Below the pieces are notes generated by a model that was not told the DNA's origin, made no database searches, and saw only the letters and a list, made by a program, of their open reading frames with translations. From assembly GCA_902799965.1 (NCBI GenBank), contig CADCCO010000009.1, positions 54,255-97,705 on the forward strand: a stretch of 43,451 bases of DNA. The letters run 5' to 3'. Both the position numbers and the translations under genes were made by a program. This document shows positions 17,805-25,300 of this stretch, in pieces (the first letter of the stretch is position 1; every line of letters begins with the position of its first letter). This DNA is from an uncultured Spirochaetaceae bacterium (lineage in GTDB: Bacteria; Spirochaetota; Spirochaetia; Treponematales; Treponemataceae).

Positions 17805-17828
17805 AAAAAAAGCGCGGCAATGCCGCGC
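17805..17828 (-). terminator. Intrinsic terminator after acpP
   Basis: GCGCGGC-AAT-GCCGCGC, a 7-bp GC stem, is followed by seven T on the minus strand. The T run touches the first possible start codons of rnc. Confidence 0.85.
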
Positions 17829-17871
17829 CCTTCTTCTAAGATATTTTCAAAAGCGTGGCTTTTGAGAATTC

Positions 17872-18111
17872 TTACTTAGACTGCTCTGATTTGATAAAGT
17901 CGTAAGCGTCCTGAACAGTCTCGAACTCGTTGGCCTTTTCGTCGGGAATGGAAACGCCCAACTCTTCCTCGATGGCGTAAACCAACTCGTAAGTGTCAAG
18001 GCTGTCGGCTCCCAAGTCGCCGCGGAAAGATGAAGAAAGCTGAATTTTGCTTTCGTCAATTTCGAGCTTGTCAGCGATAAGCTTTTTGATTTTCTCAAAC
18101 AATTCGTCCAT
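17872..18111 (-). CDS. acpP: Acyl carrier protein
   Basis: ACP carries growing fatty acyl chains on a phosphopantetheine arm. This 79-residue acidic helical protein has the invariant attachment site GADSLDTYELV, with Ser37 as the modified residue, and the usual helix 3 acidic stretch VSIPDEKANEFETVQDAYDFI. A normal AGGAG-like site precedes the ATG. It follows rpmF and precedes rnc, a common bacterial order, although the fatty-acid genes plsX and fabD/fabG that often lie between are missing here. Confidence 0.97.
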   Translation of the reverse strand: MDELFEKIKKLIADKLEIDESKIQLSSSFRGDLGADSLDTYELVYAIEEELGVSIPDEKANEFETVQDAYDFIKSEQSK

Positions 18112-18133
18112 GTTAGTCTCCTAATAAAATATT

Positions 18134-18322
18134 TTACGCGTTCGCTTCAGGCGTAATCACCTGACGGCCGCGATAAAAGCCGCATTTGGGGCAAACGTGG
18201 TGCGGGCGGACAAGGTTTCCGCAGTTGTTGCACGGAACAAGCTGGGGAGCGTCAAGCTTCATGTTGATGCTTCTGCGCCTTCTGGTCACCGCTTTTGACG
18301 TTTTCGCTCTGGGTACTGCCAT
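18134..18322 (-). CDS. rpmF: 50S ribosomal protein L32
   Basis: L32 is a small zinc-ribbon protein of the large ribosomal subunit. The N-terminus MAVPRAKTSKAVTRRRRS is diagnostic, and the zinc ligands CNNCG (residues 31-35) and CPKCG (44-48) are intact, so it is the zinc-containing C+ form. At 62 residues it has full length. GAGAGG lies eight bases before the ATG. It heads the rpmF-acpP(-rnc) operon under a strong promoter. Confidence 0.97.
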   Translation of the reverse strand: MAVPRAKTSKAVTRRRRSINMKLDAPQLVPCNNCGNLVRPHHVCPKCGFYRGRQVITPEANA

Positions 18323-18394
18323 ATATTCAACCTCTCTTAATGTATTTTATAGTGTATCGGTCAAATATACCGCAAATCCACCTATAGTGTCAAT

Positions 18395-18423
18395 ATACTA
18401 CACCAAAAAAATCGTTTTGTCAA
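18395..18423 (-). promoter_or_regulatory. Promoter of rpmF-acpP
   Basis: A perfect TTGACA (18418-18423) and TAGTAT (18395-18400) are 17 bases apart. A second TTGACA overlaps the transcription start region (18388-18393), with a weaker GTATAT 17 bases on, so two tandem promoters may exist. A leader of some 65 bases and a good ribosome-binding site follow. Confidence 0.85.
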
Positions 18424-18492
18424 GGCTTTTTTTGACAAAAAATTGAAATTCGTCAAAAAAAAAGCAAAAAACGCAAAACTAAACAAACGCTC

Positions 18493-18600
18493 CCAGTCGA
18501 AACGCCCGGCCTTTCTCGCGACTGAGGCTGCTAGGAAAGGTGTACCTTTACATCAATTTCGCTTTGCGAAATTGGCAGCCTCAGAGCGAGCGGCCAGTCG
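18493..18600. repeat. Branched palindromic element (three-way junction) bounded by short direct repeats
   Basis: The stem CTGAGGCTGC/GCAGCCTCAG (18522-18531 with 18575-18584) encloses two perfect hairpins: AAAGGT-GT-ACCTTT (18536-18549) and CAATTTCGC-TTT-GCGAAATTG (18554-18574). CCAGTCG occurs at both edges (18493-18499 and 18594-18600). It lies between deoD and rpmF in non-coding DNA. GTCGAAACGCCCGGCC within it (18496-18511) recurs near 5917. It may be a mobile palindromic repeat or a structured RNA; it has no T run for termination. The remainder of 18323-18647 is AT-rich promoter and leader sequence. Confidence 0.65.
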
Positions 18601-18647
18601 TTTCTCCTTCGCGCGTTTTTTTCTTTACCGCAATTGTTTTCTTTCTA

Positions 18648-19358
18648 TCATTTATTGTCGCTAACAATCGCGTCGAGCGCTATTTTCATCATGTTGGTGA
18701 AGGTGGTTTGGCGCTCTTCGGCGGTGGTAAGCTCGTGGGTTACCAGATGGTCGCTTACGGTTAGAATCGCGAGCGCCTTGCGGCCAAACTTGGCGGCCAG
18801 CGTGTAGAGTTCCGCAGCCTCCATTTCCAAGCCCAATACGCCGTACTTGGCCCAAAGCTTCCAATAGTCGTTTTCGTCGTAAAAAGCGTCGCTGGACGCG
18901 CAAAGGCCCACGTGGACGGGGATTTGCAAATTTTGGGCCGCGTCATAGGCGCCTTTAAGCAAGCCAAAGTCGGCGGCGGGCGCGTAGTGCAAGTGGCCAA
19001 AGCGCGACGTTTGCATGGCCGACTCCGAACAGGCGGCGCTCGCGATGATTGTGTCGCGGACCTTTATGTTTTGGCTGAGGCCGCCGCAAGTTCCAACGCG
19101 AATGGCCTTTTGAACGCCGTAAGATTCAAAAAGCTCGTTCACGTAAATCGAAAGCGACGGCTGGCCCATTCCGGTGCCCTGCACGCTGACCGGAACGCCC
19201 TTGTAGGTTCCGGTAAAGCCCAGCATTCCCCGGACTTCGTTGTAGCATTTGGCGTTTTCCAAAAAGTTTTCGGCGATGAATTTGGCCCGCAAGGGGTCTC
19301 CCGGCAGCAAAATGGCCGGCGCTATGGCGCCCTCCGGCGCGTTAATGTGTATGCTCAT
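18648..19358 (-). CDS. deoD: Purine-nucleoside phosphorylase (DeoD type)
   Basis: This hexameric phosphorylase cleaves purine nucleosides with phosphate in salvage. The 236-residue product from the ATG at 19358 matches the family: [14 protein letters not shown] with the phosphate-binding Arg (residues 18-31), [19 protein letters not shown] with the ribose-binding Met-Glu, and the SDH motif with catalytic Asp. An upstream in-frame extension of 35 residues lacks similarity and would cross the promoter, so I reject it. The -10 box TACAAT ends six bases before the ATG. It is monocistronic. Confidence 0.96.
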   Translation of the reverse strand: MSIHINAPEGAIAPAILLPGDPLRAKFIAENFLENAKCYNEVRGMLGFTGTYKGVPVSVQGTGMGQPSLSIYVNELFESYGVQKAIRVGTCGGLSQNIKVRDTIIASAACSESAMQTSRFGHLHYAPAADFGLLKGAYDAAQNLQIPVHVGLCASSDAFYDENDYWKLWAKYGVLGLEMEAAELYTLAAKFGRKALAILTVSDHLVTHELTTAEERQTTFTNMMKIALDAIVSDNK

Positions 19359-19364
19359 TCTTCT

Positions 19365-19393
19365 ATTGTAACATGGGAATTGGGAAAACGCAA
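19365..19393 (-). promoter_or_regulatory. Probable promoter of deoD
   Basis: TACAAT (19365-19370) has a weak TTGCGT (19388-19393) at a 17-base spacing. Six bases (AGAAGA) lie between the -10 box and the ATG, the same geometry as the promoters at 8033 and 8098. Confidence 0.5.
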
Positions 19394-19398
19394 ATTTT

Positions 19399-19599
19399 TT
19401 TGTTGAAGTTCCGCGGATTATTGCGGCGACCGCTCCTACTGAGCGTTGCGAACCACGCGACAAGCTGCCCTACAATTTGCTGGTCAGCATCGGCTACGAC
19501 AAAATAAAAAAAGAAAGCGACTGCGTCAAAAACTGCATAATTCGCGCCGACGAAAAGCTTTATTTGGACAAGGAAAAGAACCATAAAATGAATAAATAA
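19399..19599 (+). pseudogene. Remnant of an unidentified coding sequence
   Basis: An open frame without a plausible start runs to a TAA at 19597. It reads [11 protein letters not shown], then a stretch supplied by the CGCTC hairpin repeat, then [17 protein letters not shown] and a hydrophilic end. It has GC-rich coding-like composition and is followed by a good ribosome-binding site for the next relic. I do not recognise the parent protein. The hairpin repeat seems inserted into it. Confidence 0.4.
19431..19446. repeat. Short hairpin repeat, second copy
   Basis: CGCTCCTACTGAGCGT folds as CGCTC/GAGCG and differs by one loop base from 5934-5949. It sits inside the gene remnant at 19399-19599. 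Confidence 0.5.
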
Positions 19600-19611
19600 G
19601 GAGAGAATATT

Positions 19612-19799
19612 ATGAAAAAGTTCCTTGGACTAGCCGCGCCTTGCATTGCGGCGCTTTTAGCGGCGAGCCTTTTTTCTTGCTCAAACTCAAGCGACAACTC
19701 GGCGCTGCTGGCAGCCCTGGCAACGTTTCGGCGACGCTGCTGCCAGACACGGTTCGCTACGACATAAAAAAGGAAGAAGGCTGGGGCGCGAGCGATTAA
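19612..19799 (+). pseudogene. Frameshifted or internally deleted small lipoprotein
   Basis: An excellent ribosome-binding site (AAGGAGAG) precedes an ATG opening a lipoprotein signal, MKKFLGLAAPCIAALLAASL followed by the lipobox LFSC and a Ser/Asn-rich linker. The frame then ends at 19765 in an unnatural Arg/Cys-rich tail. In the next frame a sensible sequence continues (NVSATLLPDTVRYDIKKEEG) to a TAA at 19797. So the gene appears truncated by a frameshift or internal deletion. A short intact 51-residue lipoprotein is possible but less likely. The rest of 19600-19858 contains only the promoter of the next gene. Confidence 0.5.
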
Positions 19800-19822
19800 T
19801 TTTTTCTCGCTTTAGGCCGCTA

Positions 19823-19851
19823 TTGAGCATAGTGTTTTTTTGTTATACAAT
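19823..19851 (+). promoter_or_regulatory. Promoter of the alpha-2-macroglobulin gene
   Basis: TTGAGC (19823-19828) and TACAAT (19846-19851) are 17 bases apart. The start codon follows seven bases later (GGGCGTC) with no ribosome-binding site. Confidence 0.65.
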
Positions 19852-19858
19852 GGGCGTC

Positions 19859-22800
19859 ATGAAAGCGACAAAAATAGCTCTGGCGGCCTTGTCCGCCATT
19901 ATTGTTCTGGCAAGTTGTTCAAAAAACGAGGGCGGCTCAAGTTCCGCAAAGAAAACAGCCGCGGCCTCCAAAATCACAATCGTAAAGGAAGAAGGCGGAG
20001 AGTACGCAAGCTACAGCGCGATGAAAAAAATCTTAACGCCCGACTTTTCGTTCAAATACACGGAAGACAAGGACGACGATGATTATATAGAAGCGGAAAG
20101 CGCCAAAAAATCCAAAAAAGAAAAGAGCGAGGCCGCGATTCCCGGAATCCGCGAGCTTTCAAAATACAAGACCAAGTATTCCGAAAAGCGCGCAAAGGCG
20201 GAAAGCCCCGACACGGAGGAAGCCTTTGCGGACGAAAGCCTTGCGGCGAACGAGGAGCCCAAGGCCGGCGGCGAAAAAAAGGAAGAGCGCGCTTTGCTTC
20301 CGTTTATGGTGGAGTCCTTCCCCAAAAACGCGGACTACGCGCGGGGAACGAGGGGAAACTCCGTTTCGATTTTTTTCTCGCAAAAAGTTGACGCGGCCAC
20401 GGTGGCCAAAAACATTTCATTCAGCTTTGACTTTGACTTGACGGAAAAGAATTTCGCGGTGGAAGGATGCAGGCTTGTGATTTACAACCTTCCCGTCTCC
20501 TACGACGAAAGCAAGGCCGAAAACTCGTTTTGGCTTTTCGTTAAAAAAGGATTGAAGGACGTTTTTGGACAAAGCCTTGTGGGAGGAAGCGAAGGCTTGA
20601 GCGCCAAGGTGTCGGTTCTTCCGCCAAAGAGCTACGTTAAATTCACCGATTGGGGCGCGCGGCTTTTGGAAAGCCAGTTCAAGCCCAAGCTTTACATTGA
20701 GTCGCAAAACATTTTGCCGCTTTCATTCTACAAAGTGACTGAAACAAAAAATCCCCTTTACACCGAATGCCGTTTGGACGGCGGCGCGGACAAGGTTCCC
20801 GACGGAGCAAAGGAGCTTTTGACGCTCGTTAAAGACCAAAGGCAGTTTGACGAAATAGACTTGTCGCCCTGGCTAAACCAAGACGGCTTTGGCTGGATTG
20901 ACTTTGAGGCCCGCGTCGTCACAAAGGATTGGAACAATTGGGAAAACGTCTTTGAAGTCAACGGGCACGAAAACAAAGTGACGATTCAAGTGACCGACTT
21001 TGGAATTACGGCTAGAATCGGAATCAACAAAGCCGTCGTCCTTGCGAGAAGCCTAAAGGAAAACAAGCCGATCGCGGACGCGGAAATTTTTCTTCTTGCC
21101 GCTTGCGAGGAAAAAGACAAGGACATTGACTTTGGCGGGGACTTGATCGCCCAGGGAAAGACCGACAAAAACGGCTTGGCCGTGATTGAGTTCACGGAAG
21201 AGCAAGTTAAAAAAATCGAGGCTTCTGGAAGAGAGCGGAACGGCTCGGAACTTAGGCTTTTAGCGCGAAAGGGAGCGGACAAGGCGATTTTTTATCCGGC
21301 CAGCCACAATCCTTGGCGGCACAACATTCCGACAAACGACATAGAGCAAGCTAGAAAGGCGACGACAAGGGCCCTTCTCTTTACCGACAGGGGCCTTTAC
21401 AAGCCGGGCGAGACGGTTTCCTTTAGGGGAATTGTCCGCGACCAGAGCCTGGGCCAATTGATTCCGCGCGCCAACGAGCCATACGTTCTAATGATAATGG
21501 AAAACAAGTGGCAGGGAAAGGAAATCCTTCCGCAAATCGAAGGAACGCTTTCCGAAAGCGGCGGCTTTTACGGCTCGTTCAAGCTGCCCGACGGCATAGA
21601 GCCCGGAAACTACAAAATCAGATATAAAATGGGCGAATACGAATGGCAAGACCCCAGCGTTGACTTTACCGTCGCCAATTTTGAGCGCCTGAAATTCGAG
21701 GCGGCAATTTCAAAGCCCGACTTGACTTACTATGGCGGCGACAGAATTTCAGCGAGCCTAAAGGCCTCCTACCTTGCGGGCGGAAGCCTTGCCGGCGCGG
21801 ACTTCGACACGACTTGGTTCAAGCAGGCCGCGAGGTTTGAGCCTGACACGCCGGAAACAAAGGGCTGGTCTTTCGGGCCGTCAAGCGCCTATTCCGGCCG
21901 CGTGATTTGCTCCAACGAAAAAGGCTCGCTTTCCGCAGACGGCAAGGCGGAACTTTCCTGCGCCACGGAAAAAATCAGCGACGGAATGCCTTGCTCCTAC
22001 CGCGTGGAGGCCAACGTGACGGACGCCTCCAACCAAAGGATTTCCGCAAAGGCAAACATTCTTGTCCACCCGGCAAGGTTCTACGTAGGAATGAAGGCGC
22101 CGGCCGAGCTTTCGGGCTTCGCGAAAATCAATTCCAAGCTAAGCTTCCCCTACGCGCTTTTTAGCGCCGGCGGAAAGCCTTTGGAAAGCGCCGCCGCGGT
22201 TTCCGAGCTTGAATACAAGCTGGTCCGCGAAGAATGGACCATGGCCAACGAGCAGAGCGTTGACGACTCAATCTACTCGCGCTGGGAAAAGACAGAGATT
22301 TTCGAGGCCGGCGGAAAGCTTGAGCCAAAGGTTTCCGGAAAAGTGACCGTGGAGCTTAAGGAAGCCGGCTGGAGAGTCCTTTCGATTTCCGGCCGCGACG
22401 CAAGCGGCAATTGGACAACAAGCGAATACGGCTTTTATGTGACGGGCGGCTCGTCGTCTTGGTACGACCGCTACAACAGCCAGTCGGTAAACCTGACGCC
22501 GGACAAGCCGATGTACAATCCCGGCGACAAGGCGCAAATTCTTATGGAAAGCCCCCTACCCGCCGGAGACTATTTAATCACCGTCGAGCGCGAAGGAATT
22601 TTCACGGAAGAAGTCAGGCGCTTTGACACGCCTTCAAGCGTGATTGAGATTCCAGTTTCCATAAGCTACACGCCGGTTGTTTACGTCGCGGTATCCTCTT
22701 ACTCAAGCAGAAGCGGAGAGCCCAGCCACCAGTACGGCGAGCCGGACTTGGACAAGCCCAAGGGCTATTTTGGAATCGCCCCGATTTTCGTAAACCCAAA

Positions 22801-25300
22801 GGCCAAGTCATTCAACGTAAAAATCGAAAGCGACAAAAAGGTCTACAAGCCGGGCGAAAAGGCGACGCTGACGTTCACCGCGACAAAAGGCGGAAAGGCG
22901 CTTGAAGGCGCCGAGCTTACCGTGATGGCCGTTGACCGGGGCGTTTTGGACTTAATCGACTACCATGTCCAAAACCCGATTGAATTTTTCTACGACAAGT
23001 GGAACTTCCCCCTTTGCGTGATGGGCGGAGACTCCCGCGACATGCTGATGGATCCCGTGACTTACAGCGTTAAGAATTTGCTGGGCGGAGATTCCGACGA
23101 CGCAAAAGACGGCGAGCGCGTTGACTTTAGGCCGACGGCGCTTTTTGAGCCCCTGATCACGACCGACAAAAACGGAAAGGCCGTCTGCTCGTTCACAATG
23201 CCGGACAGCTTGACCGCCTACAGGATAACGGCGTTTGGAGTGAAGGACGAAATTTTCGCCTTGAAGGAAGGCGAAGTCAAAGTCCAAAACCAAATCAACG
23301 TCCAGCAAGTCCAGCCCAGAAGAATGAGGGAACGCGACACAGCCGAATGCGGAGTCTTGATTACCAATCTTGACGGCAAGGGCCAAAAGGTCACGGTGAA
23401 AATCGAGGCGCGAAGCCCGGAAAAGAACACCGCGCAAGACGAGCTTGAAGGAAGGGCCACGATTCCCGGCAAGGCCGAAATTGACGGCGCCTCGGAAAGA
23501 ACGGTTTACGTCGCGCCCGGAGATTCCACCGTCGCCTACTTTGACGTGGCCGCAATTGAAAGCGGAACCGTTGAGTTGGTCTACGAAATAAAATCTGACA
23601 TTCTAAACGAAACGCTTGTTTCTCCGGTTCAAATAGAAAAAACTTTTGTCTACGAAACGACGACGATTTCGGGCGCGACAAGCGGCGACGAAAGCGCGGC
23701 CGCAAAGGAAACGGTTAGAATTCCTTCATGGGCAAAGGAAGGCCGCGGCGACTTGACGATTACATTGGACACAAGCCGGCTCGGCCCCTTGGGCTCTTCG
23801 GTCCGCTACTTGTTCGACTACCCTTACGGCTGCCTTGAGCAGCAGGCGTCAAAAGTCTTGCCGCTTATTTTGTTCGCGCCTTACATCGACGCTTTTGGAA
23901 TGGACTCAAAAGTTTCCAATCCAAAAAAATGCGCGCAAAGCTTCATCAAGTCTTGGGCAAAGAGCCAGCGGCCAAGCGGAGCCTTCCCCTACTGGCCCGA
24001 AGACGCGGCCGGCGAAAGCTTCTTCGCCTCGACAAGAATCGCCGGCGTTTGCGCGGCGGCAAAAAAAGCGGGCTGGAAAGATTCCGAGCTGAAGATAGAC
24101 CTTGAGGCCTTGACGGCTTGGATAAAAAAGAGCGCGGCGCAAAAAGACCTTAGCGACGGCGAAAAAGCCGCCGCCTGCAAAACATTCGCGCTCTTGGGCG
24201 ACAACGGCCTTGACGGAACGCTTTCGGAGCTGCACTCGAAGCTTGACAAGCTAAGCCTTTCCGCCGCCGCCGACGTGGGATTCGCCTGGGCCGCGAAAGG
24301 CAATTTGAAAAACGCCGGCGCGGCCGCGAAAAAGATCAGGGCGCGCCTGGAGCCGGCCGGAAGAGGCGTTTCCGTTAACGACAAAAACGAGGACGCCCGC
24401 TGGCCTTGGCTTGAGTCAAGTTCCGAGCGCCTTTCAAAAATTCTCAACCTCTTTGTGGAACTGGACGCGGCCGACGACATGGTTGACCGCCTTGTGTTCT
24501 CGCTTTTGCAGGAAGAGTCAAAGGGCTATTGGAAAAACACGGCGGCGACCGCCAGCGTCCTGGAGGCGCTTTCAAATTACATTCAAAAGCGCGACATTTC
24601 AAAGACTGACTTGTCGGCGAAGGCGCTCTTGGACGGAAAGGAAATAATGGCGGGAAAATTCAAGGGAGCCGCCGCGAAGCCGCAAAGCGTCGCGCTGCCC
24701 TTTGAAGGCGCCGCCGTTTCCGCCTTGCAAAAAGACGCGGACGTTCCGCTAGTTTTTGAAAAGAATGGAAAGGGCCGCCTCTTCTACACGGCGCAAATGA
24801 CTTGCGCGCTGCCGGACGAAGCGCAAGGCTCGCGCGACGAAGGAATCGCCGTCAGCCTTAAAATCGTTGACTATGAAAGCGGAAAATCGCTTGTAGAAGC
24901 GAGCAAGGACAGCGCGCGGCTTGACCTTGAAAGCTCCAAAATTTACAAGGCAACGGTAAAAGTCCGCTCAAGCAAGGACAGGAACTTCCTTGCCTTGCGC
25001 TGCCCCATTCCGTCGGGCGCGGAAATTCTTGACTCAACATTTGTCACGACAGGCTTTGCCGGCGAAAACGAGGAAAACGAAAGGAGCGGCGGCTGGAGGC
25101 AACGGCTTTCAAGCAAGACAATCCGCGACAACGAAGTCCAGTTCTTCTGGGACACTTTCAAGTCCGGGGAGACAAGCGTAACCTTTACCTTTAGAGCCGG
25201 CCGCCGCGGAGTTTATCCAACGCCGCCAGTCCAAGCCGAGCTTATGTACGAGCCGGAAGTCTTTGGCCGCTCTTACGGCCGCTTGTTTGTGATTAAATGA
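19859..25300 (+). CDS. Bacterial alpha-2-macroglobulin, thioester-containing lipoprotein
   Basis: This 1813-residue lipoprotein belongs to the bacterial alpha-2-macroglobulins, broad protease traps attached to the periplasmic face of the envelope (E. coli YfhM type). A lipoprotein signal has lipobox Leu17-Ala-Ser-Cys20. A long low-complexity charged linker follows, then repeated macroglobulin beta domains with the typical FTDRGLYKPGETVSFRG (MG3-like) and DKKVYKPGEKATLTF stretches, then the bait region. The thioester motif CLEQ is at Cys1325-Gln1328, in YGCLEQQAS, followed by a helical complement-type domain. The start I use follows the promoter's -10 box by seven bases. The gene overlaps the next by four bases, the classical pairing with pbpC. 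Function as a protease-trap is from family knowledge. Confidence 0.93.
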   Translation: MKATKIALAALSAIIVLASCSKNEGGSSSAKKTAAASKITIVKEEGGEYASYSAMKKILTPDFSFKYTEDKDDDDYIEAESAKKSKKEKSEAAIPGIRELSKYKTKYSEKRAKAESPDTEEAFADESLAANEEPKAGGEKKEERALLPFMVESFPKNADYARGTRGNSVSIFFSQKVDAATVAKNISFSFDFDLTEKNFAVEGCRLVIYNLPVSYDESKAENSFWLFVKKGLKDVFGQSLVGGSEGLSAKVSVLPPKSYVKFTDWGARLLESQFKPKLYIESQNILPLSFYKVTETKNPLYTECRLDGGADKVPDGAKELLTLVKDQRQFDEIDLSPWLNQDGFGWIDFEARVVTKDWNNWENVFEVNGHENKVTIQVTDFGITARIGINKAVVLARSLKENKPIADAEIFLLAACEEKDKDIDFGGDLIAQGKTDKNGLAVIEFTEEQVKKIEASGRERNGSELRLLARKGADKAIFYPASHNPWRHNIPTNDIEQARKATTRALLFTDRGLYKPGETVSFRGIVRDQSLGQLIPRANEPYVLMIMENKWQGKEILPQIEGTLSESGGFYGSFKLPDGIEPGNYKIRYKMGEYEWQDPSVDFTVANFERLKFEAAISKPDLTYYGGDRISASLKASYLAGGSLAGADFDTTWFKQAARFEPDTPETKGWSFGPSSAYSGRVICSNEKGSLSADGKAELSCATEKISDGMPCSYRVEANVTDASNQRISAKANILVHPARFYVGMKAPAELSGFAKINSKLSFPYALFSAGGKPLESAAAVSELEYKLVREEWTMANEQSVDDSIYSRWEKTEIFEAGGKLEPKVSGKVTVELKEAGWRVLSISGRDASGNWTTSEYGFYVTGGSSSWYDRYNSQSVNLTPDKPMYNPGDKAQILMESPLPAGDYLITVEREGIFTEEVRRFDTPSSVIEIPVSISYTPVVYVAVSSYSSRSGEPSHQYGEPDLDKPKGYFGIAPIFVNPKAKSFNVKIESDKKVYKPGEKATLTFTATKGGKALEGAELTVMAVDRGVLDLIDYHVQNPIEFFYDKWNFPLCVMGGDSRDMLMDPVTYSVKNLLGGDSDDAKDGERVDFRPTALFEPLITTDKNGKAVCSFTMPDSLTAYRITAFGVKDEIFALKEGEVKVQNQINVQQVQPRRMRERDTAECGVLITNLDGKGQKVTVKIEARSPEKNTAQDELEGRATIPGKAEIDGASERTVYVAPGDSTVAYFDVAAIESGTVELVYEIKSDILNETLVSPVQIEKTFVYETTTISGATSGDESAAAKETVRIPSWAKEGRGDLTITLDTSRLGPLGSSVRYLFDYPYGCLEQQASKVLPLILFAPYIDAFGMDSKVSNPKKCAQSFIKSWAKSQRPSGAFPYWPEDAAGESFFASTRIAGVCAAAKKAGWKDSELKIDLEALTAWIKKSAAQKDLSDGEKAAACKTFALLGDNGLDGTLSELHSKLDKLSLSAAADVGFAWAAKGNLKNAGAAAKKIRARLEPAGRGVSVNDKNEDARWPWLESSSERLSKILNLFVELDAADDMVDRLVFSLLQEESKGYWKNTAATASVLEALSNYIQKRDISKTDLSAKALLDGKEIMAGKFKGAAAKPQSVALPFEGAAVSALQKDADVPLVFEKNGKGRLFYTAQMTCALPDEAQGSRDEGIAVSLKIVDYESGKSLVEASKDSARLDLESSKIYKATVKVRSSKDRNFLALRCPIPSGAEILDSTFVTTGFAGENEENERSGGWRQRLSSKTIRDNEVQFFWDTFKSGETSVTFTFRAGRRGVYPTPPVQAELMYEPEVFGRSYGRLFVIK

